In this document: positions 38,981 to 47,585 of the stretch, one piece after another
How positions within the stretch are numbered: the first letter of the stretch is position 1
Layout of the letters: every line of letters begins with the position of its first letter
NCBI RefSeq assembly: GCF_003697845.1
Contig: NZ_RDQE01000001.1
Location: forward strand, 124,001-188,000
DNA: 64,000 nucleotides
Direction of reading: 5' to 3'
Source: Halobellus captivus
GTDB taxonomy: Archaea; Halobacteriota; Halobacteria; Halobacteriales; Haloferacaceae
Program-made: the position numbers and the translations under genes
Notes under the pieces: generated by a model
Database searches by the model: none
Told to the model about the DNA's origin: nothing
Seen by the model: the letters and a program-made list of their open reading frames with translations, nothing else

Positions 38981-39934
38981 TCACTCGAACTCGGCGACGA
39001 GTTCGGGGACGACGTCGAAGAGGTCGCCGACGATCCCGTAGTCGGCGATGTCGAAGATGGGCGCGTTCGGGTCGGTGTTGATCGCGACGATCGTGTCCGA
39101 ACCCTTCATGCCCGCGACGTGCTGGACCGCCCCGGAGATGCCGACCGCGATGTAGACGTCGGGGGTGACGACCTTGCCCGACTGGCCGACCTGGCGGTTC
39201 TTCGGGAGCCATCCGTTGTCGACGATCGGCCGCGACGACGAGAGCGTCGCGCCGAGCGCGTCCGCGAGCTCCTCGACGAGGTCGAGGTTCTCCTCCTCGC
39301 CGATCCCGCGCCCGACCGAGACGAGCACGTCGGCGTCCGCGATGTCGACGTCGCCGCCGCCGACCTCCTCGAACCCCTTGACGCGCGCGCCCGACTCGGG
39401 GGCCTCGACGTCGACCGATCCGATCTCGGCGTCCCCGACACCTTCGGCGGGAACGAACTCGCCGCCGCGAACCGTGAGACAGAACCGGTCTCCCTCGACC
39501 GCGACGGTCGTCTCCACCTTCGAGCCGTACATCTCGCGGGTGACCGTCAGACCGTCGGCGGCGTCGTACTCGAAGCCGAGGACGTCGGCCACGAGCGGAA
39601 CGTCCAGCCGCTCCGCGACCGCGGGCGCGTAGTCGAGCCCGTTGACGGAGTTGGGCGTGAGGATCGCGGCCGGGTCGACCCGCTCCGCGAGCTCCTCGAC
39701 GGCGGCCGCGTAGACGGTGTGATCGAACTCCTCGCCGTTCTCGACGGCGTGGATCCGGTCGACTCCCGGGCGGTTCAGCTCGTCGGCGAACCGCTCGACG
39801 TCGCCGGCGACGACCGCGACGTGGAGGTCGCCGTCGAGGGCGTCCGCCAGCTCGCGGCCGGCGGTGAGCAGTTCGAGCGAGACGTCGCGAAGGTCGCCGC
39901 GGCGGTGTTCGGAGACGACGAGAACGTCGCTCAT
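38981..39934 (-). CDS. etfA: Electron transfer flavoprotein subunit alpha
   Basis: A 317-residue EtfA. The N-terminal domain starts [17 protein letters not shown]. The C-terminal FAD-binding domain shows [10 protein letters not shown], then [44 protein letters not shown] and a late [26 protein letters not shown], all diagnostic. With EtfB it carries electrons from acyl-CoA dehydrogenases to the quinone pool. ATG at 39934 makes a TGATG overlap with etfB; a GTG at 39937 is the other option. Confidence 0.95.
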   Translation of the reverse strand: MSDVLVVSEHRRGDLRDVSLELLTAGRELADALDGDLHVAVVAGDVERFADELNRPGVDRIHAVENGEEFDHTVYAAAVEELAERVDPAAILTPNSVNGLDYAPAVAERLDVPLVADVLGFEYDAADGLTVTREMYGSKVETTVAVEGDRFCLTVRGGEFVPAEGVGDAEIGSVDVEAPESGARVKGFEEVGGGDVDIADADVLVSVGRGIGEEENLDLVEELADALGATLSSSRPIVDNGWLPKNRQVGQSGKVVTPDVYIAVGISGAVQHVAGMKGSDTIVAINTDPNAPIFDIADYGIVGDLFDVVPELVAEFE

Positions 39935-40722
39935 CACGCGTCCACCCCCTTATCACGCAGGACCTCGGCAAGGCGTCCCGCGGCCTCGCCGGCGTCCCCC
40001 TCGATGATCTCCGCGTCGGACTCGCTCTCGGGCTCGTACATCTCCGTCAGCGTCAGCGTGCTCTCGACGTCGGCGGCGGAGAGCCCGAGGTCCTCCAACT
40101 CCGTCACGGCGATCTCCTTGCGCTGGGCCTGTCGGATCCCGCGGAGGCTCGCGTATCGCGGCTCGTTGAGCCCGGTCTGGACGGTCAACACGGCGGGCAG
40201 GTCGACCTCGGTCAGCTCCTCTATTCCCCCTTCCAGCTCGCGGTGGACGTTCGCGACGCCCGCGTCGGCGTCGAGCTCCAGGTCGTTGACGACCGCGGCG
40301 TGCTCGAAGCCGATCCGCTCGGCGAGCGCGACGCCGGTCGCGCCGAAGGCGGTGTCGGCCGCCTGGACGCCGCCTAAGACGAGGTCCGGCTCCTCGTCGT
40401 CGACGACCGCCTCGAGGACGTCGACCTTCGAGGAGACGTCGGCGAAGGTCCCCTCGAAGGCGTCGTCCCAGACGCGAACGGCGCGGTCGGCGCCCTTCGC
40501 GAGGGCCATTCGGATCGTCTCCTCGGCGCGCACGGGGCCGATAGTGACGGCGACGACCTCGTCGGCGATCCCGGCCTCAGCGAGCTGGACGGCCGCCTCC
40601 ACGGCGTAGTCGTCCCACTCGTTGAGGTCGTACTCGAGGTCCGACGCCGCGATGTCGGTCCCCTCGATCTCGAAGTCGTCGTCGGGCTCTCCGACCTCCT
40701 TTACGGTCACGAGGACTTTCAT
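39934..40722 (-). CDS. etfB: Electron transfer flavoprotein subunit beta
   Basis: A 262-residue EtfB. Landmarks are MKVLVTVKEVGEPDD, LNEWDDYAVEAAVQLAE, VTIGPVRAEETIRMALAKGADRAV (AMP-binding domain), and LVLGGVQAADTAFGATGVALAE. A recognition-loop-like LNEPRYASLRGIRQAQRKEI occurs near residue 205. The Cys/Leu anchor for electron-donor docking is thus in the usual place. It is the first gene of the pair, so the alpha subunit is made by coupling at TGATG. The last 40 residues are acidic. Confidence 0.95.
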   Translation of the reverse strand: MKVLVTVKEVGEPDDDFEIEGTDIAASDLEYDLNEWDDYAVEAAVQLAEAGIADEVVAVTIGPVRAEETIRMALAKGADRAVRVWDDAFEGTFADVSSKVDVLEAVVDDEEPDLVLGGVQAADTAFGATGVALAERIGFEHAAVVNDLELDADAGVANVHRELEGGIEELTEVDLPAVLTVQTGLNEPRYASLRGIRQAQRKEIAVTELEDLGLSAADVESTLTLTEMYEPESESDAEIIEGDAGEAAGRLAEVLRDKGVDA

Positions 40723-40766
40723 GAACGATCCTCCGGCGGTCGGGAGGTAATGGTTTTCGAAACGCG

Positions 40767-42158
40767 TCAGTCGTCCGCGCTCGCGGGGTCGCCGTCGCCG
40801 CCCGCCGTCCGGTTCGGCAGCATCGGCGTGCCGTCGGCGCGAGGCCCGAGACGCGGTCCGTGCGGGCCGTCGTCGGGGTCGATCCGCCGGCGAGTCCGGT
40901 AGTCGGTCGACCGTTCGACGGGGGTACGGCCGATCGCCGTGATCATCTCGACGTAGTCGTCGAACGAGCGGTACTCGCCGTACTCGCCGCCCGCGCGCTT
41001 CGTGATCTCCTCCGAGAGGATCGTCCCCATGAAGTCGTCCGCGCCGCAGTTGAGCAGTTTGAGCCCGTGCGCGTCGCCCGACTTCACCCACGACGCCTGG
41101 ACGTGGTCGACGTTGTCGAGGAAGAGCCGGGCCACCGCGACGACGAGTTCGTCCTCGTCGCGGGAGGGTCCGGAGTCGACGACGCCCTGGCGGTACAGCG
41201 GCGTGTTCCGATGGATGAAGGAGAGCGGCACGAACTCGGTGATCCCGCCGGTTCGGTCCTGGAGGTCCCGGATCACCTCCAGGTGCTCCGCGCGGTGTTC
41301 GACCGTCTCGACGTGGCCGTACATCATCGTCGAGGTGACGTCGAGGCCGGCCGCCATCGCGCCCTCCATCGCGGCGACCCAGTCGTCGGTTCGGATCTTC
41401 CCCGGACAGATCACGTCTCGCACCTCGTCGACGAGGATCTCGGCGGCGGTACCCGGCGCGGAGTCGAGCCCGGCGTCGGCGAGGTCGCGGTACACCGACT
41501 CGTACTCCCAGTCGGTGCCGCGTTTGGCGTGGTAGGCCTCCTCCGGCGTCATCGAGTGGAGGTGGACGCCGCCGACCGACATCGCCTCCATCTGCTCGAG
41601 GTAGGTTCCCGGGTCGGTCGCGTACGCCTCCGGCGGCTTGTAGTTCACCTCGCTCGCGGGGTCGTCGTAGCCTTCGAGGACCTCGTGGTGCTCCGCGTTC
41701 AGCGCGAACGCTGGGTGGAGCCCGGAGACGGAACACACTTCGTAGATCCCCATCTCGAGGGCGTCCTCGACGACCGCCCCCGACTCGGCGGGCGGCTTGG
41801 TGAAGCCGGCGTGGTCGACGTCGCTATCGGCCTCGAACGCGTGCGCGGAGTCCTTGAAGTTACAGAACAGACAGCCCGTGTTGCAGGCGGTGGTGACGTT
41901 GTTGTTGAGGTTGGCGACGAAGGTCACCTCGTCGCCGACCGTCTCGGCGCGACGGCGGTCGGCGAGTTCCAAGACGGCCTCCTTGCGGACCGGGTCGATC
42001 CCGTCGGCGTCGGTCCCGGTCGCGAGCAGCTCGGTCGCGTCGTCGACGGAGAGTCGGGTCCCGTCACGGGCCTTCTCGAGTGCGTTCTCGAACGACTGGT
42101 CGGTTGCCGGCTCGGCAAAGTCGAAGTCGTTCTGGTCCGGGTCGCGCTCCGTCGTCAT
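40767..42158 (-). CDS. cofH: F420 biosynthesis radical SAM enzyme CofH
   Basis: A 463-residue CofH, the second half of FO synthase. It joins 5-amino-6-(ribitylamino)uracil with tyrosine. The radical SAM cluster motif is ACNTGCLFCNF (CxxxCxxC) near residue 90, followed by EVCSVSGLHPAFAL, GVHLHSMTPEEA, DSAPGTAAEILVDEVR and a typical C-terminal MGTILSEEITKRAGGEYGEY. The product FO is the deazaflavin part of F420. CofG is not in the window. A TATA-like TTTTTATCC lies 27 bases upstream of the ATG, and the divergent LysE-like gene has an almost identical box. Confidence 0.93.
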   Translation of the reverse strand: MTTERDPDQNDFDFAEPATDQSFENALEKARDGTRLSVDDATELLATGTDADGIDPVRKEAVLELADRRRAETVGDEVTFVANLNNNVTTACNTGCLFCNFKDSAHAFEADSDVDHAGFTKPPAESGAVVEDALEMGIYEVCSVSGLHPAFALNAEHHEVLEGYDDPASEVNYKPPEAYATDPGTYLEQMEAMSVGGVHLHSMTPEEAYHAKRGTDWEYESVYRDLADAGLDSAPGTAAEILVDEVRDVICPGKIRTDDWVAAMEGAMAAGLDVTSTMMYGHVETVEHRAEHLEVIRDLQDRTGGITEFVPLSFIHRNTPLYRQGVVDSGPSRDEDELVVAVARLFLDNVDHVQASWVKSGDAHGLKLLNCGADDFMGTILSEEITKRAGGEYGEYRSFDDYVEMITAIGRTPVERSTDYRTRRRIDPDDGPHGPRLGPRADGTPMLPNRTAGGDGDPASADD

Positions 42159-42300
42159 CCCCCTACCGTCCCGGCGCCACGGATAAAAACGGGGCGGTCA
42201 CGGCACCGGTCTCGACACGCGTGGGACGCGGTCGTGCGGGGGCGTGCGGCGGCGGTCCGCGTCGGACGGTTTTTATCCGCGGACCTCCCCTCGGCACGTG

Positions 42301-42930
42301 ATGGCAGCCGGATTCGCCCTCGATCCGCCGACGTACGCCCTGTTCGTGTTGGCGGCGGTGACGCTGATCGTCACGCCGGGACCCGACACGCTGTTCGTGC
42401 TCTCACGAGGGATCGACGGACGGACGGCCGGACTCCGCGCCGCCCTCGGCGTCACGGTCGGTATCCTGTTTCACACCGCGCTCGTCGTCGTCGGGGTCGC
42501 GGCGGTCTACCGGGCAGTCCCCGGCGCGGAACGAGTCGTCCGCGTCGTCGGGGCAGTCTACCTCTGTTATCTCGGGATCGACACGCTCCGCTCGGCCGGA
42601 AACGAGAGGTCGGCGGCGACGGACGGTGGGGTGCGTGAGGGGTTCCTCGTCAACGCGCTCAACCCGCAGGTCGCGCTGTTCTTCCTCGCGTTCCTTCCCG
42701 GATTCGTCGCGGGCGGAGGTGGGGGGACCGCTTTCGGCTCGGGAAGCGGGGCGGCGATCGCGGTCCTCGGGGCCACCTACGCCGTGCTCACCGCGGTCTA
42801 CCTCGGTGGCGTCGCGGTCGCCGCCGACGGGGCCGCGGAGATCCTTCGGGCCGAACGGACCGGCCGCCTGCTGGACCGGGTCGCCGGCGGGATCCTGCTG
42901 TTACTCGGCGTGTGGCTGCTGGTCGGGTGA
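42301..42930 (+). CDS. LysE/RhtB family amino acid exporter
   Basis: A 209-residue membrane protein with six predicted helices. LIVTPGPDTLFVLSRGIDGRTAGLRAALGVTVG is the LysE/RhtB signature (TPGP...G-x-AGLxAALG), and GFLVNALNPQVALFFLAFLPGF is the second conserved block. A glycine-rich loop (GGGGGTAFGSGSG) interrupts the middle. It exports amino acids or related compounds. It is divergent from cofH, each with its own TATA box; no functional link is evident. Confidence 0.88.
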   Translation: MAAGFALDPPTYALFVLAAVTLIVTPGPDTLFVLSRGIDGRTAGLRAALGVTVGILFHTALVVVGVAAVYRAVPGAERVVRVVGAVYLCYLGIDTLRSAGNERSAATDGGVREGFLVNALNPQVALFFLAFLPGFVAGGGGGTAFGSGSGAAIAVLGATYAVLTAVYLGGVAVAADGAAEILRAERTGRLLDRVAGGILLLLGVWLLVG

Positions 42931-42962
42931 ACGGGACGGGAAGCCGCCGATCACTCCCCGTC

Positions 42963-43925
42963 TCACCTCACCGGCACGCCGGTCCAGTCCTCGCGTCCCC
43001 GGCGGGCCGACTCCGCTCCGGCGCGTCGCCGGAGTCGCTCGATCCGGTCGGCCGTCGGCGGATGCGTCGAGAGCCAGCGCTCCAGCGGGTCGTCCGTGTC
43101 GCGGTGGGTCGACAGGGACGCGAACGGCCACGTCGGATCGGTCGCACGGTCGATCCGTCGGAGCGCCCGCGCGAGCGCGAGCGGGTCGCCGGTCACCTCG
43201 GCCGCGCGGTCGTCGGCGACGAACTCCCGCCTGCGCGAGTGGGTCCGTGCCAGAAGCGTCACGAGAACGAACGACGCCACCAGCCCCCCGGCGAGGAGGC
43301 GGTGAAGCCGGGCGAAGGTGCCGGAACGGTCGCCCGGTCGGCCGCGGATCCACGCCGACCCGCCGGCGAGTCCCGACAGCGCCAGCAGCGCGGGCAGCGT
43401 CGCGAGCGTGAAAAGCCCGACGACGGTCCGGGCGAATCCGTCGACGAGCGCGGCCGCCAGCCCGTCCTTCGTCTCGAGGTGGGCGAGCTCGTGTGCGAGG
43501 ATCGCCTCGAGCTCCCGCGGCGGGAGCAGCCGGAAGAGCGAGCGGTCGACCACGAGCGCGCCGCCGCCGGGTCCGCCGACCGCGAACGCGTTCGGCGCGC
43601 GTGCGTCGGCGACGTACAGCGTGGGACGATCGACGGCCATCCGGGCGACGAGCGCGTCGAGCCGCCGGTGGAGCTCCGGGGCGCGCTCGCGCGGGATCGG
43701 GTCGGCGTCGACCGCCGCGAGGAGCCGCGCCGTGCCGAACCGATAGCTCAGATACGCGGACCCGAGCGTGACTGCGACGAGAAGCAGGACCGTCCCGGCG
43801 GCTCCCGGACGGAGCGACCAGAGCGCACGGAGCGTCCGGAAGACGAGGAACGCCGCGGCGAGGTAGCCCGCGAGGAGGGCGACGCCGACGGTCGTCGTCG
43901 CGAGCCGGAAGGCGAGCCGGGCCAT
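42963..43925 (-). CDS. M48 family membrane metalloprotease (HtpX-like)
   Basis: A 320-residue HtpX-like protease. Two N-terminal helices lie at residues 5-28 and 42-60. The zinc site is AILAHELAHLETKDG (HExxH) near residue 160, with further helices at about 175-200 and 220-240, and the third ligand probably in RRREFVADDRAAEV. STHPPTADRIERLRR near the C-terminus is a typical M48 end. It likely degrades misfolded membrane proteins from the cytoplasmic side. ATG at 43925 starts the first helix directly. Confidence 0.9.
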   Translation of the reverse strand: MARLAFRLATTTVGVALLAGYLAAAFLVFRTLRALWSLRPGAAGTVLLLVAVTLGSAYLSYRFGTARLLAAVDADPIPRERAPELHRRLDALVARMAVDRPTLYVADARAPNAFAVGGPGGGALVVDRSLFRLLPPRELEAILAHELAHLETKDGLAAALVDGFARTVVGLFTLATLPALLALSGLAGGSAWIRGRPGDRSGTFARLHRLLAGGLVASFVLVTLLARTHSRRREFVADDRAAEVTGDPLALARALRRIDRATDPTWPFASLSTHRDTDDPLERWLSTHPPTADRIERLRRRAGAESARRGREDWTGVPVR

Positions 43926-44035
43926 ACGCTCGCTAGGGGTCCGGGGGGCAAACGCGTTGCGTCGGGGTCGTCCGTTCGAGGGACGCGGGCCGCTTCGAGG
44001 GAAACGGTAATCATCCGCGGCGAGAAGACGGGACC

Positions 44036-45115
44036 ATGGACCCACGCGTACGCGAACACGCGGAGACGATCGCGAACCACTCGACCGGCATCGAGGCCGG
44101 CGACGACGTCGTCATCCAGCTCCCGAAGGAGGCCGAGGACCTCGCGGTCGCGCTCCACGAGATCTGTGGCGACCGCGGGGCGAACCCGGTGTACCTCAAC
44201 TACTCGAAGCGGGCGGACCGGGCGTTCAAACGCGCCGCCGACGGGTTCGAGGAACCGTCCCACCGGCGCGCGCTCTACGAGGAGACTGACGTGTTCGTGA
44301 TCGCTCGGGGCGGCCTCAACGTCACGGAGGACGCCGACGTCGACCCGGAGACGAACGCCGCGTACAACCGCGCGATGGAGGAGGTCAAACGGACCCGTCT
44401 CTCGAAGACGTGGTGTCTCACGCAGTTCCCCACCTCCGGGCACGCCCAGCTGGCGGGAATGAGCACCGAGGCGTACGAGGACTTCGTGTGGGACGCCGTC
44501 TCGCTCGACTGGGAGGCACAACGCGAGTTCCAGGCGGGAATGGTCGAGATCCTGGACGACGCCGACGAGGTGCGTATCCGGTCCGGCGAGGAGACGGACC
44601 TCACGCTCGACGTCTCCGGGAACGCCACCCTCAACGACCACGGCGAGAAGAACCTCCCCGGCGGCGAGGTGTTCACCGCGCCCGTCCGCGACGGCGTCGA
44701 CGGCGAGGTGTACTTCGACCTCCCGCTGTACCGGTACGGCCGCGAGATCGAGGGGGTCCGCCTGCGGTTCGAGGACGGCGAGGTGGTCTCACACGCCGCC
44801 GAGCGCAACGAGGACCTGCTCGGCGGCATCCTCGACACCGACGAGGGGTCGCGACGCCTCGGCGAGCTGGGAATCGGGATGAACCGACAGATCGACCGGT
44901 TCACCTACAACATGCTGTTCGACGAGAAGATGGGCGACACCGTCCACATGGCGGTCGGTTCCGCGTACCCGGAGACGGTCGGCGAGGGGAACGAGGTCAA
45001 CGAGTCCGCCGAACACGTCGACATGATCGTCGACATGAGCGAGGACTCGGTCATCGAGGTCGACGGTGAGGTCGTCCAGCGGAACGGCACGTTCGTCTTC
45101 GAGAACGAGTTCTAG
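44036..45115 (+). CDS. M29 family aminopeptidase (AmpS/thermophilic type)
   Basis: A 359-residue M29 aminopeptidase. Two-metal-site motifs stand in order: GGEVFTAPVRDGVDGE near residue 215 (Glu ligand), HAAERNEDLL, RRLGELGIGMNRQIDRFTYNMLFDEKMGDTVHMAVGSAYPETVG (Glu, His and acid ligands), and HVDMIVDMSEDS. It removes N-terminal residues from peptides in the cytoplasm. A TATA-like GGTAATCAT lies about 27 bases upstream. Its final 25 bases are copied exactly 107 bases further on. Confidence 0.92.
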   Translation: MDPRVREHAETIANHSTGIEAGDDVVIQLPKEAEDLAVALHEICGDRGANPVYLNYSKRADRAFKRAADGFEEPSHRRALYEETDVFVIARGGLNVTEDADVDPETNAAYNRAMEEVKRTRLSKTWCLTQFPTSGHAQLAGMSTEAYEDFVWDAVSLDWEAQREFQAGMVEILDDADEVRIRSGEETDLTLDVSGNATLNDHGEKNLPGGEVFTAPVRDGVDGEVYFDLPLYRYGREIEGVRLRFEDGEVVSHAAERNEDLLGGILDTDEGSRRLGELGIGMNRQIDRFTYNMLFDEKMGDTVHMAVGSAYPETVGEGNEVNESAEHVDMIVDMSEDSVIEVDGEVVQRNGTFVFENEF

Positions 45116-45222
45116 CCGGAACGAGGGCGGCGCGGTTTTTCCCTGCAGGTTTTGCCCGCCCGAGCGGAGCGAGGGTGGGGAAAAGGTGCGACGGTAGGTT
45201 CGTCTTCGAGAACGAGTTCTAG
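45091..45222. repeat. Direct repeat of aminopeptidase 3' end with intervening hairpin
   Basis: The final 25 bases of the aminopeptidase gene (45091-45115), encoding TFVFENEF-stop, recur exactly at 45198-45222. The copy overlaps the stop codon of the next, minus-strand gene. Between them lies a GGTTTTTCCC...GGGGAAAA inverted pair and a GCCCGAGCGGAGCGAGGG-type hairpin. The segment looks like a small duplication or insertion; it may also act as a two-way terminator. Confidence 0.65.
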
Positions 45223-46256
45223 TCGTCGTCCGTGTCCGTTTCGAGCGGGCGCGGCCCGATCCCGACGAGGCGAGCGTACGGGAAGCAGGCGAACGCCAGC
45301 GCCCCGAGCGTGTCGTATCCCAGATCCGAAAGGGTGTCCGTGAGGTAGCGTTCGAAACTCCACCGGAAGTAGAACTCACGAAAGGCGTATTCGTACACCT
45401 CGAAGACGGCACCGATCGTGAACACGATCGCGGGGAGGAACAGGAACAGCCGCCTCGGGGTCGCGAACGCCGTCGGTCGTAACAGGTAGATAATGCCCGC
45501 GACGCCGAACCCGGACAGCGAGTGGGTCACCACGTCCCAGAACCAATAGCGCGTGTACACCCCCCACGCCAGCCCGAGGAAGTGGAACGCCGTGACGGAA
45601 ACCGAGAGGAGTGCGACCGCGACCCAGACGATCCGCCATTCGGGCCCGGACGCAACACCCGAGACGACCTCCGACAGAGGGGCCCGACTCGCGCGTTCTC
45701 GGGTCCCGCAAGGGCGACGGTCCCCACCGAGCGTTCCGGTGTTCACGGCGAGAACCGAGATCGTCGCCCCGAAGACGATCGTGGCACCGACGACGACCAT
45801 GACGCCGCCGTGACCGGGCGTGTACGTGACGAGAAGCGAACCGGTTCCCCACAGCGAGACGATCAGGGCGAGCGCGAGCCAGACGTCGTACCAACGACGA
45901 TCGGGAGTGGTGTTCAACAGTCCCAGAAGCACGAGAACTCCGAGCAGAACCACCTCCGAGACCATGCCGAACGGAACGATCCCGAAGATCAGGAGCCCGC
46001 CGGTCGCCGCCCACTGGAGCCGTCGATCGTTGCGCCACGCTCCGACGGCCGCGATCGATGCGACGATCGGGATCGCGACGACTGAGACGGCGAGCGCTAT
46101 CGTACCGACGGGCGTCGACGGAAGCCCGTCAGCGGCCGTCGTCGTCCCGGATACGAGGGCGGCGGACAGGAGGACGGCCATCGGGATCGCGAGCAGGGTC
46201 GGGAGCGTACGGAGGCTTCGACGGATGGGGTTCCGTACGTCAGCGATTTCGGACAC
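45219..46256 (-). CDS. Multi-pass membrane protein, DUF2238/YjdF-like C-terminus
   Basis: A 345-residue membrane protein with about nine hydrophobic segments. The N-terminal half has a paired set of helices (17-35, 48-72, 84-110, 115-140, 148-170). The C-terminal half has YTRYWFWDVVTHSLSGFGVAGI and FTIGAVFEVYEYAFREF, then DTLSDLGYDTLGALAF, resembling DUF2238/YjdF proteins with conserved acidic and histidine residues within helices. A polar linker at residues 172-195 holds charged residues. The 3' end lies inside the duplicated aminopeptidase tail. Function unknown. Confidence 0.78.
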   Translation of the reverse strand: MSEIADVRNPIRRSLRTLPTLLAIPMAVLLSAALVSGTTTAADGLPSTPVGTIALAVSVVAIPIVASIAAVGAWRNDRRLQWAATGGLLIFGIVPFGMVSEVVLLGVLVLLGLLNTTPDRRWYDVWLALALIVSLWGTGSLLVTYTPGHGGVMVVVGATIVFGATISVLAVNTGTLGGDRRPCGTRERASRAPLSEVVSGVASGPEWRIVWVAVALLSVSVTAFHFLGLAWGVYTRYWFWDVVTHSLSGFGVAGIIYLLRPTAFATPRRLFLFLPAIVFTIGAVFEVYEYAFREFYFRWSFERYLTDTLSDLGYDTLGALAFACFPYARLVGIGPRPLETDTDDD

Positions 46257-46339
46257 GTCTCGGACTCGTCGAAGGCGGTATTAAACCTGATCCGCGATCG
46301 ACGCATACGTTTATCCAGCAACATCGTCTATGTGGACGC

Positions 46340-46627
46340 ATGCCCGAGGAAGTCCTCTTCGAATCGGAGAGTCGCCGGAGCCGCGAGGAGATCGCCTCGT
46401 ATCTCCGAACCGTCGCGGACTCGCTCGACGCCGGCAACGCGATCACGCTCACGCGGGGCGAACAGTCCGTGACGATGGAGCCGCCCGCGCGACCGACCTT
46501 CGAGGTGAAAGCCGAACGGGAGGGCCCCGCCGACGGCCCCGGCGAGTTGAGCGTCGAGTTCGAACTCGAGTGGGACGAGGGGGACGCCGGCGGCGACGGC
46601 GGCGGGAGCGACCTCGAGATCGAGTAG
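46340..46627 (+). CDS. Amphi-Trp domain protein
   Basis: A 95-residue amphi-Trp domain protein. The pattern is EEVLFESESRRSREEIASYLRTVADSLDAGNAITLTRGEQSVTMEPP, followed by a beta-rich stretch with an acidic FELEW end. The domain, with its amphipathic helix and Trp, is known only by its sequence and appears in archaea and some bacteria; function is uncharacterised. TTTATCC about 27 bases upstream supports the ATG at 46340 over an out-of-frame ATG ten bases earlier. An 11-bp tandem repeat follows its stop. Confidence 0.87.
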   Translation: MPEEVLFESESRRSREEIASYLRTVADSLDAGNAITLTRGEQSVTMEPPARPTFEVKAEREGPADGPGELSVEFELEWDEGDAGGDGGGSDLEIE

Positions 46628-46642
46628 CGACGGAAGAAGCGA

Positions 46643-46697
46643 GACGGAACCGGGACGGAAGCGAGACGGAAGCGAGACGGAACCGGGACGGACGCGG
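46643..46697. repeat. Five 11-bp tandem repeats
   Basis: Units of the form GACGGAACCGG or GACGGAAGCGA are repeated five times without gaps, the last one degenerate, preceded by one broken 14-base unit. The tract lies between the amphi-Trp gene and the convergent HalX regulator. It is likely a slippage-prone minisatellite; no coding role is apparent. Confidence 0.75.
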
Positions 46698-46712
46698 CGA
46701 TCGGCCGATCCC

Positions 46713-47336
46713 TCAGGAAACGTTCGTCGATATCTCGGCGAAGGCGTCCTCCGCCGAGAGGCGGTCGAGCGTCTCGTCGACCTCCGTTCGAACCGCCTCC
46801 ATCCGCTCGACGAGCTCGTCGTACTCCTCGGTGTCCGTCGTCCCCGAGGCCTCGAGCGCCGCCTTCTTCGAGGCGAGCGCGAAGAAGCGCTGGCTCCGTT
46901 CGTCGAAGGCGGCACGCTCGAGGAGCACCTCGACGAGCGCGGTGAGGCCCTCGCGGGTGACGGGTTTGGTCTTGTAGTCGTCGAACGGCATGTCGACGAT
47001 GTCGACGTCGGGCTCGACCGCGGTCAACATCGCGACCCGCGCGTCGTACCCCGCCGACCGGATCTCGGAGAGCACCTCGTGACCGGAGAGGTCCGGCATC
47101 CGCCGGTCGAGGAGGACCACGTCGACGTCGTCGTCCATCTCCTCGAGGGCCCTCTCGCCGCTCGTGGCGATCCGGACGTCGTAGCGTCCGTCGAGGTAGA
47201 CGCGGTACAGCTCGGCCAGATCGGGCTCGTCGTCGACGGCGAGGACGATCGGAGGCGAGCCGTCCGAAGGCGAGCTGCCCGGAGACGATCGGGCGGGGGA
47301 CGATCCGTCGGGATCGGAGGGCGAGCCGTCGGTCAT
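46713..47336 (-). CDS. HalX-domain response regulator
   Basis: A 207-residue response regulator. The receiver domain (residues 28-140) has VLAVDDEPDLAELY with the acidic pair, VVLLDRRMPDLSG with the phospho-accepting Asp, MLTAVEP and the KPVTREGL switch lysine. The C-terminal HalX domain (about 145-200, LERAAFDERSQRFFALASKKAALEA) is a coiled coil found in haloarchaeal regulators and lacks a DNA-binding motif. The N-terminal 25 residues are Ser/Pro-rich. The start overlaps a 26-residue upstream ORF by ATGA. No sensor kinase gene is adjacent. Confidence 0.9.
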   Translation of the reverse strand: MTDGSPSDPDGSSPARSSPGSSPSDGSPPIVLAVDDEPDLAELYRVYLDGRYDVRIATSGERALEEMDDDVDVVLLDRRMPDLSGHEVLSEIRSAGYDARVAMLTAVEPDVDIVDMPFDDYKTKPVTREGLTALVEVLLERAAFDERSQRFFALASKKAALEASGTTDTEEYDELVERMEAVRTEVDETLDRLSAEDAFAEISTNVS

Positions 47337-47413
47337 GGCCGAACGGGTGCGTCGAGGCGGTCTCGCTCCGTACCCGTCGACGCGGCACGCTGTGAAACGG
47401 TTCGTCCGCTCAT
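47333..47413 (-). CDS. Possible 26-residue leader ORF of the HalX regulator
   Basis: Short ORF MSGRTVSQRAASTGTERD..., ending in an ATGA overlap with the response regulator start. ATATAAAAC at 47437-47445 stands about 27 bases upstream of this ATG, so the transcript should begin here and the regulator be reached by coupling. There is no homology that I recognise. Confidence 0.4.
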   Translation of the reverse strand: MSGRTVSQRAASTGTERDRLDAPVRP

Positions 47414-47585
47414 GCTCCGCCGTACGGACCATGGCGATATAAAACCTGTCGGGTGGGTATCAAAACGGATAATCCGGATCCGGCGCCGGACTCTCGAACC
47501 GAGGCGGGAAAACCCTCCCGGCGCGGTCGTCGAAGCGCCGTGACCCAAAGGCACATTTACGCGCGTGCCGTATCGGGGATAACGA

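Noticed and set aside
45116-45197. Insertion sequence between the aminopeptidase copies
   Set aside because: The spacer is far too short for a transposase and has no clear terminal inverted repeats beyond a hairpin, so it is reported only as a duplication.
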